6,131 nt of DNA from an uncultured Oscillospiraceae bacterium (GCA_934572365.1 CAKTKX010000082.1:1-6131); one strand, 5' to 3'. Positions 1-5,195 are shown, numbered from the stretch's first letter. Notes: generated by a model not told the origin, from the sequence alone. Numbers and translations are program-made.

Positions 1-25
1 GCACAAGGGACTGCGTCCCTTGTGC
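1..25. terminator. Perfect 10-bp hairpin at window edge, possible terminator
   Basis: Bases 1-10 (GCACAAGGGA) and 16-25 (TCCCTTGTGC) are perfect reverse complements around a 5-base loop. No T-run follows on the + strand (TGCTTTGC). A T-run for a - strand terminator would lie to the left of the window. It most likely ends an upstream transcript, since the promoter of the next gene follows, but only the hairpin itself is certain. Confidence 0.45.
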
Positions 26-110
26 TGCTTTGCAGCTATTCTTGTTGACATTAACTGTCTTACGAATACCCCGCTAATGGGCGCAGGGCGCGTTTTTGCT
101 TCCGGCGTGG

Positions 111-139
111 TTGACGGTTTCCCGGAAAAGTGGTAAACT
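111..139 (+). promoter_or_regulatory. Sigma-70-type promoter of the secreted SH3/YkuD-like gene
   Basis: A -35 box TTGACG (111-116) is followed by a 17-base spacer and a -10 box TAAACT (134-139). Transcription would start near 146, about 30 bases before the ATG at 177. This rules out the in-frame TTG at 96 as the start codon, because it lies upstream of the promoter. A second TTGACA (45-50) has no matching -10 box. Confidence 0.6.
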
Positions 140-176
140 GACGGAGAAAGTAGAAAACAAAACGCGAGGTTTCCCT

Positions 177-1352
177 ATGAAGAAAATCCTAGTCTGCCTG
201 CTGCTCACGTTCCTGACGGCGGCGCTGTTGGCGAAAGCGGCGCCGGAGGCGGCTGCCTACGAACCGGGCGACCCATACAGCCCCGATTTGTCCGAGCTGA
301 TCCGCAGCGCCGACCACCGAACCTATGTGGAAACGCTGACCGACTACTATATGCGCACCAACACCCGGGTGTGGAAGGCGTTGCAGGATGGGCAGTGCGC
401 CATGTTCCTGTTCGAGGGCTGTTCCGACAACCTGAACGACAGAAGGTTGGCCGATCTGTCCTATTACCGGGTCTCGGCGGTGTGCCTGGTGGTGCGGCTG
501 GACAAGGCGGGGGAGCCGTATATCGTCTATTTTAACCAGAATTGCAGCACCATTCCGGATCGCCCCCTGGAATACGGCGCCTGGGAGCTGGAAGACGTGG
601 GCGAGGTCGGCCCCGCCACGGTTCGGGACGGCACCTATGAACTGTATTCCGTGAAGCACATGGGCGCGTACGAGGCGCTGCACCTCCGGGACAGCGAGAG
701 AGACGAGAAAATTTCCGCGGTCTACATGACCCCGGAGGGGTTCGTCACCACGGAAGCCGACTGCATCAACATCCACACCCGCACCGGCAATCACGTAGCC
801 GGCCGGGGAATGTGGTCGGCGGGGTGTATGCTGGTGGGGGACGGGGACTTCGGCCAGTTTACGGAGCTGATGGATTCCACCTACTATACGCTCTATGACG
901 AATTTGACGTGGGACAGAAGGTGGGCGTGGCGGTCGTCAACCGTCAGCGGATGAAAAACAAGCTCTTTGCCCTGTACCAAAATTGGGATGCGGTGAACAG
1001 AATCCTGGAAAATTCCCAGAGAACCCTGCCGGAAAATTATCTCGCGCTCTGCACGGAGCAGCCCCTTACCCCCCAGGGGGAAACCCTGCGGACGGCGCGG
1101 GAGACAAAGCTGATGACACTGCCCTGCAGCAATGAGACCGATGCCAGGTCGGTGGCGGTGCAGACACTGCCCAGGGGTACACAGCTGGAGGTTACCTCCG
1201 TCATCCACAACACCCGGGGAAGCGAATGGTACGCGGTGAACTTTGGCCTGGAGACCCGCTACGTCTACAGCGGCGACACGGAGCCGTCCACCTGGTTCAG
1301 CAAGTTCGTGGATTTCTGGGCGAGTAAGTGGCGAAAGAATACGGAAAGTTGA
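177..1352 (+). CDS. Secreted protein with L,D-transpeptidase-like motif and C-terminal SH3-like domain
   Basis: Encodes 391 residues. The ATG at 177 is chosen because GAGG lies 7 bases upstream, a promoter ends at 139, and the protein then opens with a clean signal peptide: MKK, a hydrophobic stretch to about residue 19, and Ala-rich cleavage options near residues 21-27. The protein is therefore probably exported, either secreted or held at the wall. The middle region carries INIH (His200) and, 14 residues on, SAGC (Ser214 to Cys217). The spacing and the Cys recall the catalytic His...(S)xGC motif of YkuD-type L,D-transpeptidases, which cross-link or trim peptidoglycan. The usual SHGC-R signature is not complete, so activity is uncertain. 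Residues about 308-366 (GTQLEV, WYAV, YVYSGD) look like a bacterial SH3 domain, a common wall-binding module. It is a single-gene unit with its own promoter and terminator. I do not recognise a named family; YkuD-like folding is inferred. Confidence 0.7.
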   Translation: MKKILVCLLLTFLTAALLAKAAPEAAAYEPGDPYSPDLSELIRSADHRTYVETLTDYYMRTNTRVWKALQDGQCAMFLFEGCSDNLNDRRLADLSYYRVSAVCLVVRLDKAGEPYIVYFNQNCSTIPDRPLEYGAWELEDVGEVGPATVRDGTYELYSVKHMGAYEALHLRDSERDEKISAVYMTPEGFVTTEADCINIHTRTGNHVAGRGMWSAGCMLVGDGDFGQFTELMDSTYYTLYDEFDVGQKVGVAVVNRQRMKNKLFALYQNWDAVNRILENSQRTLPENYLALCTEQPLTPQGETLRTARETKLMTLPCSNETDARSVAVQTLPRGTQLEVTSVIHNTRGSEWYAVNFGLETRYVYSGDTEPSTWFSKFVDFWASKWRKNTES

Positions 1353-1381
1353 ATCGGCGCGGCCTTTTGGCCGCGCCGATT
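1352..1381. terminator. Strong hairpin between convergent genes
   Basis: A perfect 13-bp stem (1352-1364 and 1369-1381) closes a TTTT loop and overlaps the last base of the upstream TGA stop codon. It lies between two convergent genes, and the - gene stops at 1387, so it probably serves both. No clean U-tract follows on either side; the very GC-rich stem (GGCGCGGCC) would carry the effect. Confidence 0.75.
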
Positions 1382-1386
1382 GTGCG

Positions 1387-1866
1387 TTATAGCTCGTGAT
1401 AGTAAAGACAGATATTCTGATAGGTACCGTCCTTCATCCGGAAGCCGCCGGGGATGGTTCCAACCTGGGTGAAGCCAAGCCGCTCATACAGATGACGGGC
1501 ATGAATATTGTTCTCCACAACGGCGTTGAACTGTAAAAGTCGGAAGTGAAGCTTCGCAGCCTGCGCAAGGCAGTCGGATACCAGCTTTTCGCCGATATGC
1601 TCGCCCCGACACACGGAATCCACGGCATAGCTGGCATTTGCTATATGGCCGCACCGGCCGATGTTGTTGGGGTGGAGAATGTAAAGCCCCACAACTCTGC
1701 CGTCCGCGACGGCGACGCCGCAGTAGCTTTGGGCTGCAAAGAAAGCGCGCCCGCTTCCCTCATCAAGAAACTCTTCCTGAGGGAACGCAACGCCCTCTTC
1801 CACGACCTCGTTCCAGATGCGCACCATGGCGGGAACGTCGCTTTCGTTATATTTCCTGATTTCCAT
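1387..1866 (-). CDS. GNAT-family N-acetyltransferase
   Basis: A GCN5-related N-acetyltransferase of 159 residues. Such enzymes move an acetyl group from acetyl-CoA to an amine on a small molecule, antibiotic or protein N-terminus; the substrate here cannot be told. The protein opens MEIRKYNESDVPAM, the usual beta1/alpha1 start. The acetyl-CoA pyrophosphate loop is RGEHIG (residues 87-92, pattern R/Q-x-x-G-x-G/A). The C-terminal motif YERLGF (127-132), followed by GTIPGGFRMKDGTY, is typical of the phosphinothricin-acetyltransferase-like subgroup. The length is normal. The start at 1866 is set by GGAGG (1873-1877) six bases upstream. An in-frame extension to 1917 would overlap the predicted -10 box and is rejected. 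It is monocistronic, with its own promoter downstream of the Ogt gene, and converges on the secreted-protein gene. Confidence 0.9.
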   Translation of the reverse strand: MEIRKYNESDVPAMVRIWNEVVEEGVAFPQEEFLDEGSGRAFFAAQSYCGVAVADGRVVGLYILHPNNIGRCGHIANASYAVDSVCRGEHIGEKLVSDCLAQAAKLHFRLLQFNAVVENNIHARHLYERLGFTQVGTIPGGFRMKDGTYQNICLYYHEL

Positions 1867-1901
1867 AGGATGCCTCCGTATGCAGAATTTCTTTGCCACG
1901 G

Positions 1902-1930
1902 ATTGTATCACAAACACGGGAAAAATACAA
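1902..1930 (-). promoter_or_regulatory. Promoter of the GNAT gene
   Basis: Read on the - strand: -35 TTGTAT (1930-1925), 17-base spacer, -10 TACAAT (1907-1902). The start point would be near 1895, giving a leader of about 30 bases before the ATG at 1866. The -10 is near consensus; the -35 is moderate. A perfect palindrome AAACGCGTTT (1945-1954) lies just upstream and could be part of the end of the Ogt transcript or a binding site. Confidence 0.55.
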
Positions 1931-1964
1931 TCGTCTTTGTCAGAAAACGCGTTTGTCGAACCCG

Positions 1965-2498
1965 TTAAAGCGCGGTGCCTTTCTTTGGCACGAAAAACCG
2001 GCGCATGTCGGCGCGTTCCAGCTCCAGCAGCTTTTTCTTTTTGCCGATTCCCCCTGCATACCCGGTCAGCCTGCCGTCGGTGCCGACTACCCGGTGGCAG
2101 GGAATGATGATGGAAATTTCGTTATGTCCCACCGCGCCGCCCACCGCCTGGGCAGACATCCGGTTAAGTCCCTGCTTTTCGGCAAGCTGCCGGGCGATTT
2201 CGCCGTAGGTCACGGTCTGACCGTAAGGAATCTGCAAAAGGATTTCCCACACAGACTGCCGGAACGCAGAGCCGACAGGATGTAGCGGCGGCGTGAAATC
2301 CGGCTCCTTGCCGGAAAAATAAATATCCAGCCAGCGCTTGGCCTCTGCGAGAATGGGGGTTTCCTGCTCAATGCGTTCGTCGGATAAATCCCGTGCGAAA
2401 TATTTCTGCCAATCAAACCACAGCCCGGTCAATCCCACATCGTCTGCGGCAAGCAAAATGCCGCCCAACGGGGAATCGTAGTGCTGGGTATATGTCAT
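1965..2498 (-). CDS. ogt: Methylated-DNA--[protein]-cysteine S-methyltransferase (Ogt type)
   Basis: A 177-residue suicide DNA-repair enzyme that moves the alkyl group from O6-alkylguanine (or O4-alkylthymine) in DNA onto its own cysteine. The active-site motif is IPCHRVV (residues 132-138, Cys134). The DNA-binding helix-turn-helix region is RQSVWEIL (80-87), IPYGQTVTYGEIA (90-102) and SAQAVGGAVGHN (115-126, Asn126). Behind the active site comes TGYAGGIGKKKKLLELE. The usual family residue after the Asn is Pro (NPI); here it is Glu (NEI). There is no Ada-type zinc or AraC domain, so it is a stand-alone Ogt of normal length. The start at 2498 is set by GGAGGT seven bases upstream; the long in-frame extension to 2702 crosses the promoter and the SLOG gene. 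It has its own promoter just downstream of the SLOG terminator. No alkylation-response genes are adjacent. Confidence 0.95.
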   Translation of the reverse strand: MTYTQHYDSPLGGILLAADDVGLTGLWFDWQKYFARDLSDERIEQETPILAEAKRWLDIYFSGKEPDFTPPLHPVGSAFRQSVWEILLQIPYGQTVTYGEIARQLAEKQGLNRMSAQAVGGAVGHNEISIIIPCHRVVGTDGRLTGYAGGIGKKKKLLELERADMRRFFVPKKGTAL

Positions 2499-2537
2499 GA
2501 TTGGTACCTCCATTTCCTGTTTTGTGCCTTTGTGAGG

Positions 2538-2546
2538 ATTATACCA
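2538..2546 (-). promoter_or_regulatory. Extended -10 promoter of ogt
   Basis: On the - strand the sequence reads TGGTATAAT (2546-2538), a perfect -10 TATAAT with the TGn extension. No good -35 box is found 16-18 bases upstream, which is usual for extended -10 promoters. It lies 40 bases before the ATG at 2498 and downstream of the SLOG gene's terminator, so ogt appears to be transcribed independently. Confidence 0.7.
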
Positions 2547-2589
2547 TAATTTGGCGGAATATGCTATATGGATATTACCGAATTTAACA

Positions 2590-3138
2590 TCAGCGAGAGG
2601 AAAAACTCCCGGGCTGTTCGCCATTACGTGAACAGCCCGGGAGCTTTTCACATATAGCGGTTTCTGCGATGTTAATGACCCGCAGACCCATGCGGCGGGC
2701 ATAGTTTACGGTATAGGCCGTTCCGCCGGTGGACTTGGTCAGGTAGCAAACGCAGACGTTGCTGTTATGAACCAAGTGCCGGTTGCGCTTTTGCATACAG
2801 CCCCGAAAGTAGGTTTCGGCGGTGTAGGCAACTTTATCTGCGCGGCGTTTGATGTCCTCGTAGGTGTCGATATTACTTTGTGGCCAGCCGCGTGTTTGTT
2901 CGTAACAGGGCAGCACCAGAATCAGTCGAACCTGTGGGTAACGTTCCCGCAAGCGGAGGACGGTTTGGGCTGTGAGCGTATCGAAGCCCAAGGCTCCACC
3001 TGCGCCGAAATAGCAATAGCCCTGCTCAATCAGTGTAATTAGCGTATCCTCCAAACACCTGGAGATTTCAGGAAGCTCCTCTGCCGGTAGTGCTCGGTGT
3101 CCGGTGAAGCAAACTGTTCTTGCTTTTATATTTATCAT
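2590..3138 (-). CDS. SLOG-family protein (YpsA/DUF1273-like)
   Basis: A 182-residue Rossmann-like SLOG protein. Visible motifs are CFTGHR (residues 10-15), the glycine-rich nucleotide-binding loop GAGGALGFD (45-53), LILVLPC (72-78) and CYLTKSTGGTAY (131-142). SLOG domains bind nucleotides or nucleotide-derived ligands; members of this group are often found on clostridial mobile elements, and the role is not known. The start at 3138 is chosen because GGTGG lies seven bases upstream; the alternative ATG at 3162 sits inside the predicted -10 box. The homology-like part ends near INIAE (155-159). The last 17 or so residues (from Leu166) are encoded by a terminator hairpin and its T-run, and the TGA stop lies beyond it, which suggests loss of an earlier stop. 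The gene is divergent from the XRE regulator at 3264. Confidence 0.85.
   Translation of the reverse strand: MINIKARTVCFTGHRALPAEELPEISRCLEDTLITLIEQGYCYFGAGGALGFDTLTAQTVLRLRERYPQVRLILVLPCYEQTRGWPQSNIDTYEDIKRRADKVAYTAETYFRGCMQKRNRHLVHNSNVCVCYLTKSTGGTAYTVNYARRMGLRVINIAETAICEKLPGCSRNGEQPGSFSSR
2601..2643 (-). terminator. Intrinsic terminator inside the 3' end of the SLOG frame
   Basis: A perfect 14-bp stem, CTCCCGGGCTGTTC (2606-2619) with its complement at 2630-2643, is followed on the - strand by TTTTT (2605-2601). This is a classic intrinsic terminator for the SLOG transcript. The SLOG stop codon (2592-2590) lies downstream of the T-run, so a terminated message would lack a stop codon. On the + strand it is followed by CTTTTC, so weak two-way action is possible. 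Confidence 0.85.
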
Positions 3139-3160
3139 CTGTAAACCACCGCCCAACTCC

Positions 3161-3189
3161 ATAATAACATCTATAAACCATTATTGCAA
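3161..3189 (-). promoter_or_regulatory. Promoter of the SLOG gene
   Basis: On the - strand: -35 TTGCAA (3189-3184), 17-base spacer, -10 TATTAT (3166-3161). Transcription would start near 3154, about 16 bases before the ATG at 3138. ATTGCA occurs twice in direct orientation on + (3183-3188 and 3194-3199), spaced 11 bases or one helical turn, and overlaps the -35 box. It is a candidate operator, plausibly for the divergent XRE repressor (inferred). Confidence 0.6.
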
Positions 3190-3199
3190 CATAATTGCA

Positions 3200-3240
3200 G
3201 CCTGTAGGCAAACATATTTCGGGTAAGTATAGGCTACAAT
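3200..3240 (+). promoter_or_regulatory. Control region and -10 box of the XRE pair
   Basis: A -10 box TACAAT (3235-3240) lies 23 bases before the ATG at 3264, giving a very short leader. No good -35 box is found 16-18 bases upstream (ACATAT at 3212-3217), so the promoter may be weak or need help. A short palindrome GCCTGTAGGC (3200-3209) lies in the same region, and TAGGC recurs at 3230-3234. These could be operator elements for the XRE proteins, but no experiment or conservation is available here. Confidence 0.4.
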
Positions 3241-3263
3241 ATAGCAAAAGGCGGTGAACGGCT

Positions 3264-3572
3264 ATGACTGAGAAGGATTTCTCCTTGCGCTTGGCGAAGC
3301 TCCGGGAGGAAAAGGGCGTTTCTGCCCGGGATATGAGCTTGTCCATGGGGCAGAATCCTGGGTATATCAACAACATCGAAAGCGGTAAATCCATGCCGTC
3401 ACTTTCCGGCATTTTCTACATCTGCGAGTATCTCGGGATAACCCCGAAGGACTTTTTCGATACGGATACTGCCAGCCCTTCCAAGGCCAACGAACTCTAC
3501 GCCATTGCCAAAGGGTTGAGCAACGAGCAACTGGACAATTTGATTGCACTGGCTAAGGGCTTGCGGAAATAG
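3264..3572 (+). CDS. XRE-family helix-turn-helix regulator
   Basis: A 102-residue DNA-binding protein. The Cro/C1-type helix-turn-helix fills residues about 7-62: FSLRLAKLREEKGVSARDMS, then NPGYINNIESGKSMPSLSGI and the closing helix FYICEYLGITPKDFF. The C-terminal helix (ELYAIAKGLSNEQLDNLIAL) is common in small clostridial regulators and may be for dimerisation. It is of normal length and intact. The start is supported by GGTG (3253-3256) seven bases upstream. It is divergent from the SLOG gene and followed after 21 bases by a second XRE gene, so the two probably share one transcript. It likely regulates its own divergent control region, as XRE proteins usually do (inferred). Target genes of the former element can no longer be seen. 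Confidence 0.88.
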   Translation: MTEKDFSLRLAKLREEKGVSARDMSLSMGQNPGYINNIESGKSMPSLSGIFYICEYLGITPKDFFDTDTASPSKANELYAIAKGLSNEQLDNLIALAKGLRK

Positions 3573-3593
3573 CCATACGCGGAGGCGATGAGA

Positions 3594-3911
3594 ATGAGTG
3601 AGATTGCCAAAATCATTGGCCAGCGCATTCGGAATTACCGGACACAAAAGGGACTCAGCCAGGAAAAGCTTGCAGAGCTTGCCGGTTGCCATCCTACGTA
3701 TATAGGTCAGCTGGAACGCGGTGAGAAAAACGCCACACTGGAAAGCGTGGAGAAAATCGCGTCTGCCATAAACGGCACGGCAATATTTGGCAGCCAGCTT
3801 CATGTTATCCTCGGTACAGTCGCCCCAATGGGCAGTAATGTAGGCAAGCGGTCTTTTCACGTTATTTCATCCTTCCTCCCGACTTCCGGGCATAGAAAAA
3901 GCAGCCGCTAA
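3594..3911 (+). CDS. Second XRE-family regulator with a replaced 3' end
   Basis: The open frame gives 105 residues. Residues 4-60 are a normal Cro/C1-type helix-turn-helix (IGQRIRNYRTQKGLSQEKLA, then HPTYIGQLERGEKNATLESV and EKIASAIN). After Asn60 (3773) the family pattern stops: the expected closing hydrophobic residues (of the kind LEELF) are absent. The remaining 45 residues are the antisense of a DUF7768-type gene start (to 3860) and of a terminator. The gene was therefore cut by a deletion or recombination at about 3765-3775, and the tail is accidental. The start is placed at 3594, not 3588, because GGAGG (3581-3585) is 8 bases away from 3594 but only 2 from 3588. DNA binding may survive, since the five-helix core is nearly complete; function is uncertain. 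Confidence 0.75.
   Translation: MSEIAKIIGQRIRNYRTQKGLSQEKLAELAGCHPTYIGQLERGEKNATLESVEKIASAINGTAIFGSQLHVILGTVAPMGSNVGKRSFHVISSFLPTSGHRKSSR
3768..3860 (-). pseudogene. DUF7768/DUF4406-like gene, N-terminal 31 codons only
   Basis: On the - strand a GTG start (3860-3858), with GGAGGAAGG upstream, opens a frame beginning MKRPLAYITAHWGD and reaching KLAAKYCRAVY at codon 31. This is the characteristic start of a small nucleoside-deoxyribosyltransferase-like protein (DUF4406/DUF7768) that usually follows repA in clostridial mobile elements. The expected next residues (EAGYSP-like) are missing. From codon 32 the frame runs into the antisense of the second XRE gene, so the remaining two thirds or so of the gene has been lost. 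The frame stays open by chance to 3399. It is a non-functional remnant that marks a deletion junction. Family assignment is from memory of the N-terminal pattern. Confidence 0.6.
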
Positions 3912-3918
3912 GGGCTGC
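3896..3918 (-). terminator. Intrinsic terminator after the repA remnant
   Basis: GCAGCC (3901-3906) pairs with GGCTGC (3913-3918) around a 6-base loop. On the - strand the hairpin is followed by TTTTT (3900-3896). It overlaps the TAG stop of the repA remnant (3910-3908) and lies 36 bases before the DUF7768-like start, so the two genes were probably separate transcripts in the parent element. Confidence 0.7.
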
Positions 3919-4510
3919 GATAGTCATGGTTGTATTGCATGGTGTAGTAGTGATCTATGGTGGACACGGAGTTGAACAGGGCCGCCAGCAGGTAGGCTTT
4001 GGTGTTCCGTACCTGGGTGCGGTTATCCGCGATGCCCTCCAACACACGCTCTATGTGCGCAGAGGTGATTTTCCGAAACCGCTCCTGGACATATTGGGTG
4101 GGATATTCGGCATCCCTTCCGATACGGATGGTTTCGCTGCGATTCATAGCAACCTCCAGCATGATTTCCAGCAGCTCGTCCACCTGTTCCTGCCGGAATT
4201 GTCCTCGCAGCCAATCGTATTCAATCTGATACTTGATCCGCTCTCTTACATCCCGTATTTCTGTCTGTCCTTCGTTTGGGGCATTGGGCGGACAGAATGA
4301 ATGGGTATTTGATTCATCCGTATTTGATTTTTGAGTATTTGATTCTTCTATACTTAATTGTGTGGGAATCTCCTGCGTAGGAAGAACCTGCATAGGAATT
4401 ACCTGCGTTGGATTTTCCAATATAGGTTTTTCCTGAACAGGAGGCGGAATTGCCACTTGCCGGGGCTTTTCCAGAATTGTGTACTCAATGGCACCGTACT
4501 GACCATCGTA
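3908..4510 (-). pseudogene. Replication initiator RepA, C-terminal part (DUF6017) only
   Basis: About 200 codons of the back half of a RepA-type initiator from a clostridial plasmid or conjugative element. Reading from about 4510: YDGQYGAIEYTILEKPRQV, a low-complexity linker of five-residue repeats, then the DUF6017 domain (about 4246-3908). The domain includes IKYQIEYDWL, REQ/RQEQVDELLEIMLEVA-type helices, KITSAHIERVLEGI and TKAYLLAALFNSVSTIDHYY. The N-terminal winged-helix initiator domain (RepA_N, roughly the first 150-200 residues) is missing because the gene is fused, out of frame, to the front half of parB at about 4506-4511. A GTG at 4456 could start a 182-residue product but has no convincing RBS. 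RepA normally starts replication of the excised element; this remnant cannot. It ends at the terminator at 3896-3918. Confidence 0.75.
4306..4344. repeat. 15-bp tandem repeat in repA linker (TATTTGATT core, 3 copies)
   Basis: TATTTGATT occurs at 4306-4314, 4321-4329 and 4336-4344, an exact 15-base period, encoding repeats of the form ESNT(D/Q/H) on the - strand. A second 15-base family lies next to it (CCTGCGTAGG-like units starting near 4372, 4387 and 4402), encoding PTQ(V/E)(I/L) units. Together they form a flexible five-residue-periodic linker of about 40 residues between RepA domains, likely grown by slippage. Confidence 0.8.
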
Positions 4511-4992
4511 TCGCCGCTGATTCCCTCCTGATTTCCAATGGAATCGTCGCTTCGGAAATTCGCCGAAATTTTCGGCGAATTTTTTTCATCGCCTTTTTGG
4601 GGTCTGCCAGCTTTCCGCTTGACGGCTTCCATCTTCAGCTTGTAAGCTTTGGCGCGTTCAGAGGGGAGAATGTTTTCCCGCTGAATATTGCTGTCGATCA
4701 TCCGAATGATGGCATCATCATCTTTCAGGTTGAGAACCATGACCGGCATGGTATCCTGTCCCAGCTGTTCACAAGCATACTTTCTGCGATGGCCGGAAAT
4801 CAATTCGTATCCACCTTCCTTTCTAAGGCGGGCAATAGCCGGAATGAGTACCCCGTTTGTTTTAACGCTTCCCACCAGTTCCTGCATGGCGGGATCGTCC
4901 CGAACGCCATAGGGATTCAGCGGGTGCGGGTGCAAATCTTCCAGGGGCATACGGTAGATGATGCCCAGGGTTGCGGGTGGTTTCTTTGGCAT
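4399..4992 (-). CDS. parB: ParB/Spo0J-type partition protein, truncated after residue about 162
   Basis: ParB binds parS sites and, with ParA, segregates plasmids or conjugative elements; the N-terminal domain is a CTP-binding fold. Visible motifs are LHPHPLNP (20-27), the arginine box SGHRR (66-70) and SNIQREN (101-107), followed by SERAKAYKLKMEAVKRKAGRP-type helices and the start of the parS-recognising helix-turn-helix (DDSIGNQEGISGDT, 149-162). After Thr162 (4507) the frame is unrelated: the last 35 residues are out-of-frame repA sequence. The rest of the helix-turn-helix and the dimerisation domain (normally another 100 or more residues) are gone, and no parA is present. The protein is therefore almost certainly non-functional in partition. 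The start at 4992 is set by GGAAGG eight bases upstream; an in-frame extension to 5073 crosses a hairpin and is rejected. It belongs to the same decayed element as repA. Confidence 0.8.
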   Translation of the reverse strand: MPKKPPATLGIIYRMPLEDLHPHPLNPYGVRDDPAMQELVGSVKTNGVLIPAIARLRKEGGYELISGHRRKYACEQLGQDTMPVMVLNLKDDDAIIRMIDSNIQRENILPSERAKAYKLKMEAVKRKAGRPQKGDEKNSPKISANFRSDDSIGNQEGISGDTMVSTVPLSTQFWKSPGKWQFRLLFRKNLYWKIQRR

Positions 4993-5034
4993 AAAAACAT
5001 CCTTCCTGTATTCAAAGAATAGTCCCGAAAATGC

Positions 5035-5062
5035 AAAAAACGTCCAGTTTGAAAACTGAACG
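5035..5062 (-). terminator. Terminator-like hairpin upstream of parB
   Basis: Arms 5041-5050 and 5053-5062 (CGTCCAGTTT / AAACTGAACG) pair with one mismatch. On the - strand TTTTTT (5040-5035) follows. It lies 43 bases before the parB start, so it probably ended a lost upstream gene such as parA, or acts as an attenuator. The formal 2-base loop means the innermost pairs would open. Confidence 0.6.
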
Positions 5063-5117
5063 CCTTGCATCATGAGGGTGAAAAACAGATAAGGAATTCT
5101 GAAAATAGGGGCTTCTG

Positions 5118-5139
5118 GTTAGCCCATCAGTTAGCCCAT
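5118..5139. repeat. Direct repeat GTTAGCCCAT, two copies
   Basis: GTTAGCCCAT occurs at 5118-5127 and again at 5130-5139, a 12-base period, in the non-coding stretch between the rpsI terminator and parB. It could be a recombinase arm-type or partition binding site at the element's edge, or a slippage product. Nothing else in 4993-5195 is recognisable. Confidence 0.5.
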
Positions 5140-5195
5140 TTAGACCGGTACAAACCCATTCAAAACCGGCCAAACCGCGACGAAGATTACAAATG

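Larger units (their letters stand above)
3241..5190. mobile_element. Decayed remnant of a plasmid/ICE backbone beside rpsI
   Basis: The interval holds partial parB, partial repA (DUF6017), a 31-codon DUF7768-like start and two XRE regulators, one of them cut. ParA-ParB-RepA-DUF7768 in this order is the usual replication/partition block of clostridial integrative and conjugative elements. At least two internal joins show successive deletions. No integrase, relaxase or type IV secretion gene remains. The limits are approximate: the right edge lies between the rpsI terminator (5229) and parB, and the left edge may include the SLOG gene. Confidence 0.6.

Noticed and set aside
189..1208. Long open frame (339 codons) on the - strand opposite the secreted-protein gene
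   Set aside because: It is a GC-driven antisense shadow: Arg/His/Gln-rich composition, no RBS or domain, while the + frame has a promoter, RBS, signal peptide and domains.
2499..2702. Longer Ogt start at 2702
   Set aside because: It would cross the ogt promoter and the SLOG gene and its terminator; homology starts at the ATG at 2498.
3399..3860. A 153-codon - strand frame as a full gene
   Set aside because: Only the first 31 codons resemble a protein family; the remainder is antisense to two XRE genes. Kept only as a short remnant.
4306..4420. CRISPR-like array
   Set aside because: The repeats are only 9-10 bases with a 15-base period, lie in a coding linker and keep the reading frame; there are no spacers or cas genes.
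4993..5073. Longer ParB start at 5073
   Set aside because: The extension is encoded by a terminator-like hairpin, has no RBS, and does not resemble ParB, whereas the ATG at 4992 has a good RBS.
5165..5190. CGTCGCG shared between the rpsI 3' region and the sequence beyond the terminator, as an att duplication
   Set aside because: Only seven GC-rich bases match, without extended flanking identity; this is too short to call.
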